Shown one piece after another: positions 20,301-28,326 of a stretch of 64,000 nucleotides of DNA; within the stretch, counting starts at the first letter, position 1; each line of letters opens with the position of its first letter. Below the pieces are notes generated by a model. That model worked only from the letters and a program-made list of their open reading frames with translations, was not told the origin of the DNA and searched no databases. The position numbers were made by a program, and so were the translations under genes. Source of the DNA: Tolypothrix campylonemoides VB511288 (lineage in GTDB: Bacteria; Cyanobacteriota; Cyanobacteriia; Cyanobacteriales; Nostocaceae); assembly GCA_000828075.3 (NCBI GenBank), contig JXCB02000033.1:753126-817125 (forward strand), written 5' to 3'.

Positions 20301-20365
20301 GAGATGAAAATCTTGCTGCATCCTCAGACTTCCAGTCTGAGGCTATACAAACAAAGCCTGCGTAA
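17321..20365 (+). CDS. Cation-transporting P-type ATPase (P2-type) with N-terminal HMA-like domain
   Basis: An ATP-driven cation pump in the cell membrane, 1014 residues. Residues 1-80 resemble a ferredoxin-like HMA_2 domain without a CXXC metal site. Residues 115-185 are the cation-ATPase N-domain. Catalytic motifs are complete: TGES in the actuator domain, phosphorylation site CMDKTGTITENR, the hinge MTGDGINDAPALKAAQVGVAMG, and AVPEGLPT in the fourth membrane helix, as in calcium and related type-II pumps. The transported ion is probably calcium or another hard cation; this is inference. GTG start with AGGAG 11 nt upstream. The last 15 residues are encoded by a stem-loop repeat (20322-20425). 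A MetK paralogue follows. Confidence 0.92.
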   Translation: MIQVIHTTKGRARYKVDELYRSESLKSYLEGSLSNKPDINFVSANPLTSNILVQFNGKNNDDKIAFLIEEIVLDYQKQNGAQAKKIPKTKTKTKQESRKSLANAQEQRVENWHLMEVNTVLDALNTSKASGLSSESAAENLHKYGPNVLSEAATRSDLSIIIDQFKSLPVALLGVAAGVSVLTGGLIDALVIMGVVGLNAVIGYTTESQSERIIHSLRSREQTSNLVIRNGRQIEIPTEDVVIGDILVLKPGSYLAADARLIDADNLSIDESALTGESIPVTKTTATLTGEDVPLGDRTNMAYKGTLITGGQGLAAVVATGGYTEMGKIQQLVGEAEATETPLARQLDEVGSQLVAIGMVICGGVFGIGVLRGYGLLQMLQSAISLAVAAVPEGLPTIATTTLALGIQDMRKNNVLVRSLSAVEALGSVQTICMDKTGTITENRMSVVEVHTDGKHITVSDGQFINGDEDINPYAYDELLKLIHVSVLCNESQVNQEQDGEFSAKGSATENALIYMAISAGVNVTELRQKYPLLQTNLRSENRNIMSTVHGTHEQHKFVAVKGSPAEVVRICKWWVKNGEVIPMTEEDREAMEIENDRMAGKALRVLGVAYRHVNDTSNGNNYEQDLTWLGLVGMADPIRKGAKELIAGFHEAGINTVMITGDQSPTAYAIAKELGLSRDEKLEILDSTNLNNLSPEALTALADKVDVFARISPSNKLQIVQALQAAGKVVAMTGDGINDAPALKAAQVGVAMGKGGTDVAREVADIVLEDDSLETMIIAVSRGRTIYNNIRKSVHFLLATNLSEIMVMTIATAVGLGEPLNAIQLLWLNLVSDIFPGLALALEAPEPDVLSQQPRNPDQPIIKTSDYGRIAFESATLSASTLAAYGYGIVKYGGIGPQANTIAFMSLTTGQLLHTISCRSENHSIFSKEKLPNNPYLNAALAGSFALQLLAITFPPLRTLLRIAPIDIVDGAVIAASALLPFLVNESTKNIKRDENLAASSDFQSEAIQTKPA

Positions 20366-20425
20366 GCAGGCTTCATACAGTCCGCGTAGGCGGACTTGGT
20401 TCGTGTAGCCGCGACTTCTAGTCGC
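20322..20425. repeat. Cluster of four short stem-loops (REP-like)
   Basis: CCTCAGACT/AGTCTGAGG (20322-20342), AAGCCTGC/GCAGGCTT (20354-20373), AGTCCGC/GCGGACT (20379-20396) and GCGACT/AGTCGC (20411-20425) follow one another. The first lies inside the end of the ATPase frame; the rest fill the gap to the next start codon. Confidence 0.85.
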
Positions 20426-20433
20426 TAGGTACT

Positions 20434-21618
20434 ATGAAAAAAGACTTCATGTTTACATCCGAGTCCGTAACCGAAGGACACCCCGATAAACTGTGCGACC
20501 AAATCAGTGATGCAATTGTAGACCGATTTCTTCAACAAGACCCCTTTGCCAGAGTAGTTACAGAATGTGCTGTATCTACAGGCATCGTTTTCATTGCAGC
20601 AAGATTTGAACCAAGTGTCAACGTAGATTTCACCAATATAGCGAGACAGGTTATCGATGATATTGGCTACGAACAGAAAGAATTTAATGGTAAAACCTGT
20701 AGTATTTTGACGAGTCTCAAAGAATTACGTGTCGATGAAGACCGTTTTTTTGACGAGAAAAATTTATCTGACGAACAGATAGAAAAAATTGCTGTCAAGA
20801 ATCAAGCAAATGTCTTTGGTTTTGCCTGCAATCAAACATATTCTCTCATGCCGTTGCCAATCTGGTTAGCACACAAACTTGCGCGGCAACTGAGCGAGGT
20901 GAGACGACAAAATATACTTTCGTATCTTACCCCGGATGGCAAAACTCAGGTAGGGGTTGAATATAAAAATCGCAGACCTTATAGAATCCACAGCCTCACT
21001 GTCATTGCCAGTCAAAACAAAGCATCAAAACCTGATTTAAAACAACTCCAAGATGATATTCGCGAGACAGTAATTCAACCTGTCTTTGAGAATGAAGAAA
21101 TTAAACCAGATGAAAACACAAGAATATTTATCAATCCTGATGGACCATTTATTAAAGGAGGTCCTGCAGCTCATTCTGGTTTAACAGGAAGAAAGAATGC
21201 TATAGATACATATGGTGAATACGCACAGCAAAGTGGTTCAGCTTTGAGTGGCAAAGACCCAGTAAGGATAGATAGAGTGGGCGCTTATGCTGCTCGTTAT
21301 GCAGCAAAAAATGTGGTTGCAGCAAACCTTGCTGATGAATGTGAGGTGCAGTTAAGTTACTCTATAGGGCTTGCTAGACCTGTCAGTATTCAAGTAGAAA
21401 CTTTTGGGACAGGCAAAATTTCTGATGAGGAAATTACAACACTTGTTGAGAAGTATTTTGATTTCCGGCTTGCAGGAATCATCAAGCAATTCAATCTCAG
21501 ATTTTTGCCCTCACAGACTAAAGGTGGATTTTACAGAAAACTAGCAGCCTATGGTCATATGGGCAGGGTGGATATGGAACTTCCTTGGGAGAAGACAGAC
21601 AAGGTTGGCGTCTTTTAA
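20434..21618 (+). CDS. Divergent S-adenosylmethionine synthetase (MetK) paralogue
   Basis: The fold is clearly MetK: TSESVTEGHPDK with the ATP-binding histidine, DGKTQVGVEY, the GLTGRK segment and the SGKDPVRIDR loop. At 394 residues the length is normal. However, the hexapeptide GAGDQG is replaced by AVKNQA (N123 where E. coli has D118), and the GGPMGD segment becomes GGPAAH (H247 where E. coli has D238). Both aspartates contact substrate in E. coli MetK. Normal S-adenosylmethionine synthesis is therefore doubtful; a changed substrate or regulatory role is possible. The housekeeping copy is presumably elsewhere. It follows the P-type ATPase by 68 bp and ends at a good terminator. Confidence 0.88.
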   Translation: MKKDFMFTSESVTEGHPDKLCDQISDAIVDRFLQQDPFARVVTECAVSTGIVFIAARFEPSVNVDFTNIARQVIDDIGYEQKEFNGKTCSILTSLKELRVDEDRFFDEKNLSDEQIEKIAVKNQANVFGFACNQTYSLMPLPIWLAHKLARQLSEVRRQNILSYLTPDGKTQVGVEYKNRRPYRIHSLTVIASQNKASKPDLKQLQDDIRETVIQPVFENEEIKPDENTRIFINPDGPFIKGGPAAHSGLTGRKNAIDTYGEYAQQSGSALSGKDPVRIDRVGAYAARYAAKNVVAANLADECEVQLSYSIGLARPVSIQVETFGTGKISDEEITTLVEKYFDFRLAGIIKQFNLRFLPSQTKGGFYRKLAAYGHMGRVDMELPWEKTDKVGVF

Positions 21619-21658
21619 TCTATTGATTACCAGTAATTCCCGCAGAACTCCTCCTCCT

Positions 21659-21691
21659 AACCCTTCCCCGGTAGCGGGAAAGGGTTGTTTT
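21659..21691 (+). terminator. Rho-independent terminator after metK paralogue
   Basis: AACCCTTCCCCG - GTAG - CGGGAAAGGGTT (one mismatch) followed by GTTTTATTCTT. Confidence 0.85.
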
Positions 21692-21708
21692 ATTCTTATG
21701 AAAATCCA

Positions 21709-21757
21709 ATCCCTAATCCCTAATCCCTAATCCCCAATCCCCAATCCCGAATCCCCT
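21709..21757. repeat. CCCTAAT/CCCCAAT heptamer array
   Basis: About seven units of CCCTAAT, CCCCAAT and CCCGAAT separate the converging metK-like and LD-carboxypeptidase genes. Confidence 0.85.
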
Positions 21758-21760
21758 TCA

Positions 21761-22804
21761 CTATTGCACAGCAGGTTCTAACATCCGAATCGTCCCAGCA
21801 TCGGCGTCTATTTCCACCTCTAAACCAATAGGCAATGTCAACACATTTTCGATGTGACCAATCATCGCACCGTTCCATGCAGGAATGCCCAGCGGTTTGA
21901 TGTGATCCCATAATACTTCTTCTAAGGTGAGAGAGCCGTAGTCAGCATCAGGCGAACAATTGGAACATTGCCCAAAAATAAAGCCAGCCAGTTTGTCAAA
22001 TATACCCGCAATTTTCAACTGAGTCATCATACGGTCTATACGGTAAATATTCTCGTTCAAATCTTCTAAAAATAGAATTGCACCTTTGAAATCGGGTAAG
22101 TAGGGAGAACCGACAATAGCTGACAGTACCGAAAGATTTCCACCAATAAGCCTGCCTTTTGCTTTACCAGAAGTAATAGTTTGTACCCGATACTTTACCT
22201 GCATCAAACGGTTAGAATCGTCGCCATCATTTTGGTTTTGAAAAGTAACAGTTTCGCCACTAAACAAAACGCGGCGAAAATAATCTGTTTGGGTCGTTCT
22301 CCAAGAACTTAGTCCGTTGGGACCGTGAAATGTAACTAGGTTCGTCTGAGCATTCAATCCGAGAAGTAAAGCTGTTATATCACTGAAACCAACCAGAATT
22401 TTAGGATTTTGGCGAATGCGCTGGTAATCTAGGTAAGGCAAAATCCGGCTACATCCCCAGCCACCACGAATTGGTAAAATGGCGGCTACAGAGGAATCGC
22501 TAAAAAAGTGGTTAATATCAGCAGCACGGTCTTTATCTTTGCCTCCTAAATAACCATAGCGTTCCAGCACATGGGGTGCGAGTCGGGGTACTAGTCCCAA
22601 CGCCTTAACTGCATCGATAACAATATTAAGTTGTTCGCGGACAAATGTTGCACTAGCAGGACTGACAATCCCCACAACAGATCCTGGCTGCAAACGCTTG
22701 GGTTTTAATAGTGGTTTACGCGCTGCTCTTGCCAATTTTGGGGGAGAGGCTAACACTGAAGAGGTAGCGGCTAAACTTATGAGAAAGTTACGGCGGTTAA
22801 TCAT
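21761..22804 (-). CDS. LD-carboxypeptidase (peptidase S66), Tat-exported
   Basis: A muramoyltetrapeptide carboxypeptidase-like enzyme that would remove the terminal D-alanine from peptidoglycan tetrapeptides, or act like MccF. The N-terminus (INRRNFLISLAATSSVLA) is a twin-arginine signal, so the mature enzyme is outside the cytoplasm. Family features are seen: PASATFVREQ near the start, RGGWGCSRILPYLDY, the serine in VGFSDITALLLGL, FLEDLNENIYRIDRMM with the acidic residue, and AMIGHIENVLTLPIGLEV with the histidine, giving an S-E-H triad. Length of 347 residues is usual for an exported form. Single gene between repeats; a 43-bp hairpin repeat lies just downstream of the next gene. Confidence 0.9.
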   Translation of the reverse strand: MINRRNFLISLAATSSVLASPPKLARAARKPLLKPKRLQPGSVVGIVSPASATFVREQLNIVIDAVKALGLVPRLAPHVLERYGYLGGKDKDRAADINHFFSDSSVAAILPIRGGWGCSRILPYLDYQRIRQNPKILVGFSDITALLLGLNAQTNLVTFHGPNGLSSWRTTQTDYFRRVLFSGETVTFQNQNDGDDSNRLMQVKYRVQTITSGKAKGRLIGGNLSVLSAIVGSPYLPDFKGAILFLEDLNENIYRIDRMMTQLKIAGIFDKLAGFIFGQCSNCSPDADYGSLTLEEVLWDHIKPLGIPAWNGAMIGHIENVLTLPIGLEVEIDADAGTIRMLEPAVQ

Positions 22805-22875
22805 CAGAAATTATTGCTATAGAAAGTAAGGATAATTAAACCACCATGCAATACTATAGCAATCGTAAATCATTG

Positions 22876-22918
22876 GTGAACAACAAGATTCCCGACTTCT
22901 TAAAGAAGTCGGGAATCT
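22876..22918. repeat. 43-bp hairpin repeat, copy 1
   Basis: GTGAACAACAAG followed by a perfect stem AGATTCCCGACTTC / GAAGTCGGGAATCT. The identical 43 bp occurs inverted at 55342-55384. It lies downstream of the gene at 22954 and may also act as a transcript end. Confidence 0.9.
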
Positions 22919-22953
22919 GAATCTTTTTGCAATCGCGAAGGCGCTACGCACTG

Positions 22954-23379
22954 TTAAGCAGGTTGCTCCTCTTTTTGGGAGTAAAGGCGATCGCAATATA
23001 ATGCCCACATAGTTCCAAACATACCTGTTAGGGAACTTGATATTGCCGCCGAAACACCCCATCCCATTGGTCCAAGCCAATCTGTAATCTCATTTAATAG
23101 AGCTGTGCTTCCTTTGGCAACAATATAAGCTGTCCCCGTTGCTGCAACGACAACTATACCCACCTCTGCCAGCATTTCTAGAACTCCTTTACTGGATAAA
23201 TCTTCCTGAAAATAGATTTTCCAGATATTGGTGTACATTAAGGTATCAGAAGCAGTTAAAATCAGCTGCTTGGGAATTTCCACGCCCGGAGTTGGCGCGG
23301 CTGAAGCAGCACCGCTACCAACAGCGTAAGAGGCGATCGCCAAAGCAGCTTCTAATCTTTTCTTACCCAGACTACTCAC
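22954..23379 (-). CDS. DUF697-like small membrane protein
   Basis: A 141-residue protein with a helix, then TPGVEIPKQLILTASDTLMY, then two hydrophobic stretches (about 71-90 and 100-125). This pattern resembles the DUF697/YcjF-type membrane domain often found with GTPases, but I recognise it only by layout. GTG start. It is convergent with nothing and sits about 215 bp downstream of the small acidic protein on the same strand, so the two may be transcribed together. Function unknown. Confidence 0.6.
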   Translation of the reverse strand: MSSLGKKRLEAALAIASYAVGSGAASAAPTPGVEIPKQLILTASDTLMYTNIWKIYFQEDLSSKGVLEMLAEVGIVVVAATGTAYIVAKGSTALLNEITDWLGPMGWGVSAAISSSLTGMFGTMWALYCDRLYSQKEEQPA

Positions 23380-23594
23380 CGTGTCATCTCCTGTTCCTTA
23401 GAGAGGTAATGTTTGGTTCCTTTGGGTTGCATTAACATCAACCCTGTCCAAACAGCTTTCCTAACTAGCGTAGACTATCCCCTCAGTTGGTAATCCGGAT
23501 AATTTTGTTTACAGTCTGCTACCCTACCTAACAAGTACGGTAGCGAGCAAGTATTCGCCAAGACTTGAACTATGGCTTTGAAGTACCAAAACTC

Positions 23595-23816
23595 TTATTC
23601 CTCTTCGTTCCCAGTTTGTGCTTCCTCACCAGGGCGTTCGAGAGCAGGAGGAAAATCCACAAATTCTTGAGTTCTGGTCGTATTTGTCAAAATCCCTTCT
23701 TGAAGAATATCCTCAGGATCTGCTGATTTGTCAGCTGCAGACAAATTAATCTGACCGCTTGCGTTGACGTTGGGTTTGTCACCAGTACCTTTATGACTTG
23801 CATGACCACCTGGCAT
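23595..23816 (-). CDS. Small acidic, probably disordered protein
   Basis: 73 residues, rich in Gly, Asp, Glu, Ser and Thr, with no hydrophobic core (starts MPGGHASHKGTGDKPNVN, ends in a Glu run). An AGAGGAAA ribosome-binding site 5-8 nt upstream of the ATG supports translation. No family recognised. The lack of hydrophobic segments suggests an unstructured cytoplasmic protein. It precedes the DUF697-like gene. Confidence 0.6.
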   Translation of the reverse strand: MPGGHASHKGTGDKPNVNASGQINLSAADKSADPEDILQEGILTNTTRTQEFVDFPPALERPGEEAQTGNEEE

Positions 23817-24377
23817 AGCTATTTCCTCTAAAGTGGTGAAGTGAATATACTCTCAGCCTAAACTTCTCTGTGATGAGGAATACACTATCACAAGGCTTAA
23901 ATCGAATTATATAAATACTTTAACTTTTGGCAGGTGCAGGGAAATCAAAAGGGTTAGAAGAGTTGGGCTGACTAGATTTGATGAGAATTAAACCACAAAT
24001 AAACACAGAAATAAACAATAGATAAAAGCTTACTGAGTGTTTAGCGTATTATTGGAATAATAGTACTGTATTCACTCAATAACTACTTTAAATTATTCCT
24101 ATTGATTTTAGTCAACTGCTTTCTTGAAACTTGTCAGTTGACTTCAACTTGATGACAAATCAAATATAGGTAAATAAAGAATAAAGTTGCAGCATTACTG
24201 ATTGTTTCTAAATGTATTTGGTGTTACCAGTAACGGATAGTGGCAGTGGCAAATGTTGTCATGCTGAAAATTTTTCAAAAATCGACTAGTCGGTCATCCT
24301 CTCAGGTGATGTCGCCTAAAGATTTGAAACGATATCTTAAAAGTACCAGGAGTTAATGAACTCTGGAGACCGCAAGT
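23817..24377. other. Divergent intergenic region, AT-rich
   Basis: 560 bp between divergent genes at 23816 and 24378. It presumably holds both promoters. I found no gene or strong repeat. Confidence 0.4.
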
Positions 24378-24773
24378 ATGAAAAAGATTATTACTGCTAG
24401 TTTAGTAGCTTTAGCCACTGCGACCGGTTTTCTAGTCAACAACCAGCCAGCTCAAGCTCACCCTCGACGTTACTATCCTTATCCTCTATATAGAAACTAT
24501 CCGTTTTATAGAGGTCCAATAAGCTACTGCTATCCTGTGACGAACTGGGCTATTGACCAAGACCCAGGGTATCATCCTCAAGCCTACGCTGATGGGTATC
24601 GGCAAGGACAACAGAGTGCTAAAAAAGGAAACACGTACAAGCCGCGTACTGCTGGTGGTGAGTTTGCTCGTGGTTTTGATGACGGGTATTACGGGAGGGA
24701 CTTTTCTGGTCAGAAACACGTTGTTCCTAACGAATATAAGCCATACAACACATCACAATGCAGTTGGTATTGA
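24378..24773 (+). CDS. Secreted tyrosine-rich small protein
   Basis: A clear signal peptide (MKKIITASLVALATATGFLV, cleavage after AQA) leads into a mature region of about 100 residues very rich in Tyr, Pro, Arg and Gly. Two similar motifs, YADGYRQGQQSAKKG and EFARGFDDGYYGRDFSG, look like a duplicated G-Y repeat. Two cysteines in the mature part could form a disulfide. GGAG lies 10 nt before the ATG. Likely periplasmic or extracellular; family not recognised. Confidence 0.7.
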   Translation: MKKIITASLVALATATGFLVNNQPAQAHPRRYYPYPLYRNYPFYRGPISYCYPVTNWAIDQDPGYHPQAYADGYRQGQQSAKKGNTYKPRTAGGEFARGFDDGYYGRDFSGQKHVVPNEYKPYNTSQCSWY

Positions 24774-24912
24774 AATCATTGGCTCTACGTTCAGTAAGGG
24801 TAACACCTTACAAATTACAAAATAGTAGCGTAGGCTTTTGTAATATTTACCTATAAAACTTGTGATCAGGATGGGCAAATGTGTTCGTGCAATTCCTGAT
24901 TCTCCACTGCAT

Positions 24913-24936
24913 TAAAAAAGCCCGCTAAAAGCGGGC
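24913..24936 (-). terminator. Rho-independent terminator of the flavin amine oxidase gene
   Basis: On the minus strand GCCCGC-TTTTA-GCGGGC is followed by TTTTTT. It is 107 bp past the stop codon at 25043. Confidence 0.85.
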
Positions 24937-25042
24937 GAAACAAAAAGGGATTTATTAGCTGAATTGAATATGGACTGTTAGTTGTTAAATTTTCTTAATG
25001 CTTACCTCCGAACTGTAATAATTTAGATGAACGTGGTTATAA

Positions 25043-26560
25043 CTACCGGACTCCAACTGTTACCATTTGGGAATTTTTACGAGAAACGCTTTGAGCTACA
25101 GTAGATTGTGCAACTGGCTTGTGCTTGAGGATATCGTAAACCGCTTCCAGTGCTGACTCAATGGAACCTTGTAACCATGCGGGAAAGCGAGAGCAGTGTT
25201 CACCAGCAAAGAACAGAGTGTTTTGAGGTCTTTGCGCTTTGAGGTAACTGCTAGAGCCATCAAGCGAATCCCAGTGAATTGTGCATCCACCAGCACTCCA
25301 CTTGTAGTTACCCCAGGCGATAGACGCTTTGTCCACTATCACACCTGGTACATTCAGTTCTGGATGAATCTTGCTTACAGTGTTTTGGACGTAGTCAAAC
25401 CGCTCAGATTCAGACATCATCCCCATGCGTTGAGCATCGTCACCGATGGTATAGCTTGCCAACATCACGCTACCATGCTCAGGGTTGAACTTCACGCTAG
25501 GGTAGTATGTTTGACGCACACCTTCACCACTGAAGGAAGCACCACCTTTGATACCTTGTTTTTCCCAGAAGGATTCACTCGTGTGAAAGGCAACTTTCGT
25601 TCCGGGACAGTAAACAGTGTTGTGAATCGAATCAAGTTTATCATCATCAAACCCGCTCAATTCCATTTTGCGTAATACACTGAAGGGAATGGTGCATAGT
25701 ACGTAGTCGCAGCTCTTGGTGTGCAACTGTCCATTTTCCTTCCAGGTGATTTCAACGTGGTCTTTTTGTACGCGCAGGGCGACGATTTCTTGGTTGCACT
25801 TGATAGAACCTTTGATTTGAGCCGCTAAACGTTGGATGAGTTGATCCATCCCACCTTTGAGTTGCAACAAGTCGTGGCTGGTTTCTGTCATGATGTCGCC
25901 GAGGAAAATATCCAAACCTTGAGAACACTTGGCGCGGAAGCTTGGGTTTTGTCTCAGGAATGAGTGTAAGTCAATAGTTTCGCCATCTTCACTGAAGTAG
26001 GGGTTTAAATCTAACCGTTCTAACTCATCCATTAAGTGAGAGTTTAAGTCGCGTTCAAAATCAGAACGGAGATTACCAGGAGCGATAGTATTGATGATAG
26101 TTTTGAGCCAAGCAGCAAAGGCGCGGGTTTTTTCACTGTAACGTGTATCACTGAGGATACCACCTTCTTTTTGTTGCAATACCCGGGGTGCGTCTTTCAT
26201 CTGGAGCACTTGCCCGTTGATGTTCATCATTGCGTTGCTTTCCTCGAAGACTGTCATAAACTTGCACAGTTTGTTAGAAAGTCCCATTTCGTGAACATAA
26301 TGCAGAGTCATTTCGTGGTCGCTTGGGATACGCATTGCTCCCAGCTCCGCGTAGGGTGCATCGTTTGAGTTTCCGAAGCGGTGTGTCCATACCCGTCCAC
26401 CGATGCGTGGGCTACCTTCCATAATTTCGACTTCATGTCCCAGGCGCTCTAGCTCATATGCTGCTACTAAACCTGCGATACCTGCACCGAGAATTGTGAT
26501 TCGCTTGCCTTTTTGAAAGTGTACCAGTTGGAATTGCTCAAGTAAAATTTTGCTGTCCAT
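25043..26560 (-). CDS. Flavin-containing amine / L-amino-acid oxidase
   Basis: A 505-residue FAD enzyme of the monoamine/L-amino-acid oxidase family. The Rossmann motif RITILGAGIAGLVAAYELE is followed by EIMEGSPRIGGRVWT, the second FAD motif. The C-terminus has the conserved FFAGEHCSRFPAWLQGSIESA. Such enzymes oxidise an amine or amino acid to an imine with release of hydrogen peroxide and, after hydrolysis, ammonia. There is no signal peptide, so it is cytoplasmic. I chose the ATG at 26560 (MDSKILLEQF) with GGGAAG upstream; an ATG at 26608 would add 16 residues. Monocistronic with its own terminator. The precise substrate is unknown. Confidence 0.9.
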   Translation of the reverse strand: MDSKILLEQFQLVHFQKGKRITILGAGIAGLVAAYELERLGHEVEIMEGSPRIGGRVWTHRFGNSNDAPYAELGAMRIPSDHEMTLHYVHEMGLSNKLCKFMTVFEESNAMMNINGQVLQMKDAPRVLQQKEGGILSDTRYSEKTRAFAAWLKTIINTIAPGNLRSDFERDLNSHLMDELERLDLNPYFSEDGETIDLHSFLRQNPSFRAKCSQGLDIFLGDIMTETSHDLLQLKGGMDQLIQRLAAQIKGSIKCNQEIVALRVQKDHVEITWKENGQLHTKSCDYVLCTIPFSVLRKMELSGFDDDKLDSIHNTVYCPGTKVAFHTSESFWEKQGIKGGASFSGEGVRQTYYPSVKFNPEHGSVMLASYTIGDDAQRMGMMSESERFDYVQNTVSKIHPELNVPGVIVDKASIAWGNYKWSAGGCTIHWDSLDGSSSYLKAQRPQNTLFFAGEHCSRFPAWLQGSIESALEAVYDILKHKPVAQSTVAQSVSRKNSQMVTVGVR

Positions 26561-26608
26561 TGTTCCAGCTTCCCTTTGTTGTTTGTGTGGTAGCGGTTTT
26601 GGTTTCAA

Positions 26609-27225
26609 CCGCTTGTGTTACTTCATAAGGGCAACTAGAGATTTTTATGCACTTGTTCAACGGGTCGCGCTTCGGAGTCCCCCACCTTAAAAATTCAAAA
26701 TTCAAAATATGTCCTGCGGAACACGCTACGCGGAGCGTGAAACTCCTCCGGAGGAGGCACAAAATTCAAAATTGAAGACGTTTCAGACAGGGATTTTAAC
26801 CCTGACTGAAACTGAGACTATGTATAGACGTAGGGGTCTTAGACCCTTTAATTTACGATAAGTACTTGTTGGTGGGGGACGCCAGAACCCTGGGTCGGGA
26901 GACCAGGAGTGCAGTACTGGCGACTGTATGCCGCTAGGAAAGCTGGGTACTGGGGACGGTTGTTGGGGGAAATCCCCCCGACTTGGTTTCGGTCAATATT
27001 TCCCCGGACATAATTTTTCGTTTGATATACCACTAGTACAGAGCGGCGTAAATAGAGCAACCATTTAAAATCCCTAAAAAGCCCGTTCCATAATACTTTT
27101 GACTTTTGACTTTTGACTTTTGACTTCCGCCTTGCGGTACTAGCCCAATCCCTAATCCCGAATCCCCGGTCCCTTTTACTGGAGGTACGGTTACCATTTA
27201 TTATTCCCCTAAGGACGCTAATTCT
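26609..27225. other. Repeat-rich intergenic region
   Basis: Contains an inverted pair of AAAATTCAAAATT motifs around 26690-26776 enclosing CGCTACGCGGAGCG and CTCCTCCGGAGGAG palindromes, a GACGCCAGAACCCTGGGTCGGGAGACC block at 26879-26905, a TTTTGAC array at 27097-27126 and CCCTAAT units at about 27147-27170. No gene is supported; long frames here are translations of repeats. Confidence 0.6.
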
Positions 27226-28146
27226 ATGCAACCAATCGAGCGTTATCGTGGATGTCTTCTCGGCTTAGCCACTGGCGATGCAGTGGGAAGCACTGTAGAG
27301 TTCAAGCAACCAGGGACGTTTACACCCCTGACGGATATGGTCGGGGGCGGTCCATTTGGACTGCAACCGGGACAGTGGACGGACGACACGTCGATGGCAC
27401 TGTGCTTAGCAGAAAGTCTAATCTCGCAAAAGGGGTTTGACCCAACCGATCAGCTGAAACGATATCTTCAATGGTATCGGTCTGGACATCTGAGCAGCAC
27501 GCTTTACTGCTTTGATATCGGCAACACTGTTCGTTCAGCACTGCTTCGGTTTGAGAGGACAGGCGACCCTTACTGTGGCTCCACAGATCCCCACACTGCT
27601 GGGAATGGTTCTATCATGCGCTTGGCTCCTGTACCTCTGTTTTTTGCCCGAAACCCCTCTAAAGCGATTGAAATGTCAGGTGAGAGTTCTCGCACAACCC
27701 ACGGTGCAGCAACGGCTGTTGATGCTTGCCGATATTTAGGCGCGTTACTTGTGGGAGCCGTCAATGGAGTTTCTCGAGAGGAATTACTCTCTCCTCACTA
27801 CAGCCCAATTCCCGACTATTGGAAAGAAAACCCCTTAGTTGACGAAATCGACGCAATTGCGGCGGGGTCGTTCAAACATCGTCAACCCCCAGAAATTCAA
27901 GGAACGGGTTATGTGGTCCAATCCTTAGAAGCTGCGTTGTGGGCGTTTTATCACAGTCAGTCTTTTGAGTCAGGCTGTCTTTTAGCCGTCAACTTGGGCA
28001 ATGATGCCGATACAACGGGTGCGGTTTACGGACAGTTAGCTGGAGCTTTTTATGGAGAGCAGGGGATACCCCAATCTTGGCGCTTCCAGCTAGCGTACCG
28101 CGATTTGATTGAATACTTTGCTGAGCAACTCTTTTCCTTAGCCTAA
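27226..28146 (+). CDS. ADP-ribosylglycohydrolase family protein (DraG-like)
   Basis: A 306-residue hydrolase of the family that removes ADP-ribose from proteins or ADP-ribosyl adducts using two metal ions. Metal-site motifs are complete: [13 protein letters not shown] at the start, [26 protein letters not shown], and [21 protein letters not shown] near the end, with the paired aspartates. Cytoplasmic. DraG reverses ADP-ribosylation of dinitrogenase reductase in some diazotrophs, but no dinitrogenase or DraT gene is nearby, so I would not call it DraG. AAGGA lies 11 nt upstream of the ATG. Probably a single-gene unit. Confidence 0.92.
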   Translation: MQPIERYRGCLLGLATGDAVGSTVEFKQPGTFTPLTDMVGGGPFGLQPGQWTDDTSMALCLAESLISQKGFDPTDQLKRYLQWYRSGHLSSTLYCFDIGNTVRSALLRFERTGDPYCGSTDPHTAGNGSIMRLAPVPLFFARNPSKAIEMSGESSRTTHGAATAVDACRYLGALLVGAVNGVSREELLSPHYSPIPDYWKENPLVDEIDAIAAGSFKHRQPPEIQGTGYVVQSLEAALWAFYHSQSFESGCLLAVNLGNDADTTGAVYGQLAGAFYGEQGIPQSWRFQLAYRDLIEYFAEQLFSLA

Positions 28147-28196
28147 GGGACTTCCAATTAAAAAAATCTCCAATTTGTAGTACTCTCCAAAACAAT

Positions 28197-28260
28197 GGTG
28201 GGTTACGGCGCAATGCAAGTCCTGTATGTAAAACCTCAACTGTCGTGCGCCTAACCCACC
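28197..28260. repeat. 64-bp inverted-repeat element
   Basis: GGTGGGTTACGGCGCA at the left pairs with TGCGCCTAACCCACC at the right. It lies between the converging ADP-ribosylglycohydrolase and recR genes and may help end transcripts. Confidence 0.75.
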
Positions 28261-28326
28261 CTACATAATTAATAATTTATTTTTAGATTTATTTTTAGCC
28301 ATTAGTCTTTAGTCCTTGCCTAATAA

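Noticed and set aside
26848-27231. Minus-strand frame of 127 residues upstream of the ADP-ribosylglycohydrolase gene
   Set aside because: It runs through several heptamer and palindromic repeats ([11 protein letters not shown] is the TTTTGAC array) and has no domain pattern. I treat it as translated repeat DNA.
27226-28146. Calling the gene draG for nitrogenase control
   Set aside because: The family motif is present, but there is no draT or nif gene nearby; many family members act on other ADP-ribosylated targets.
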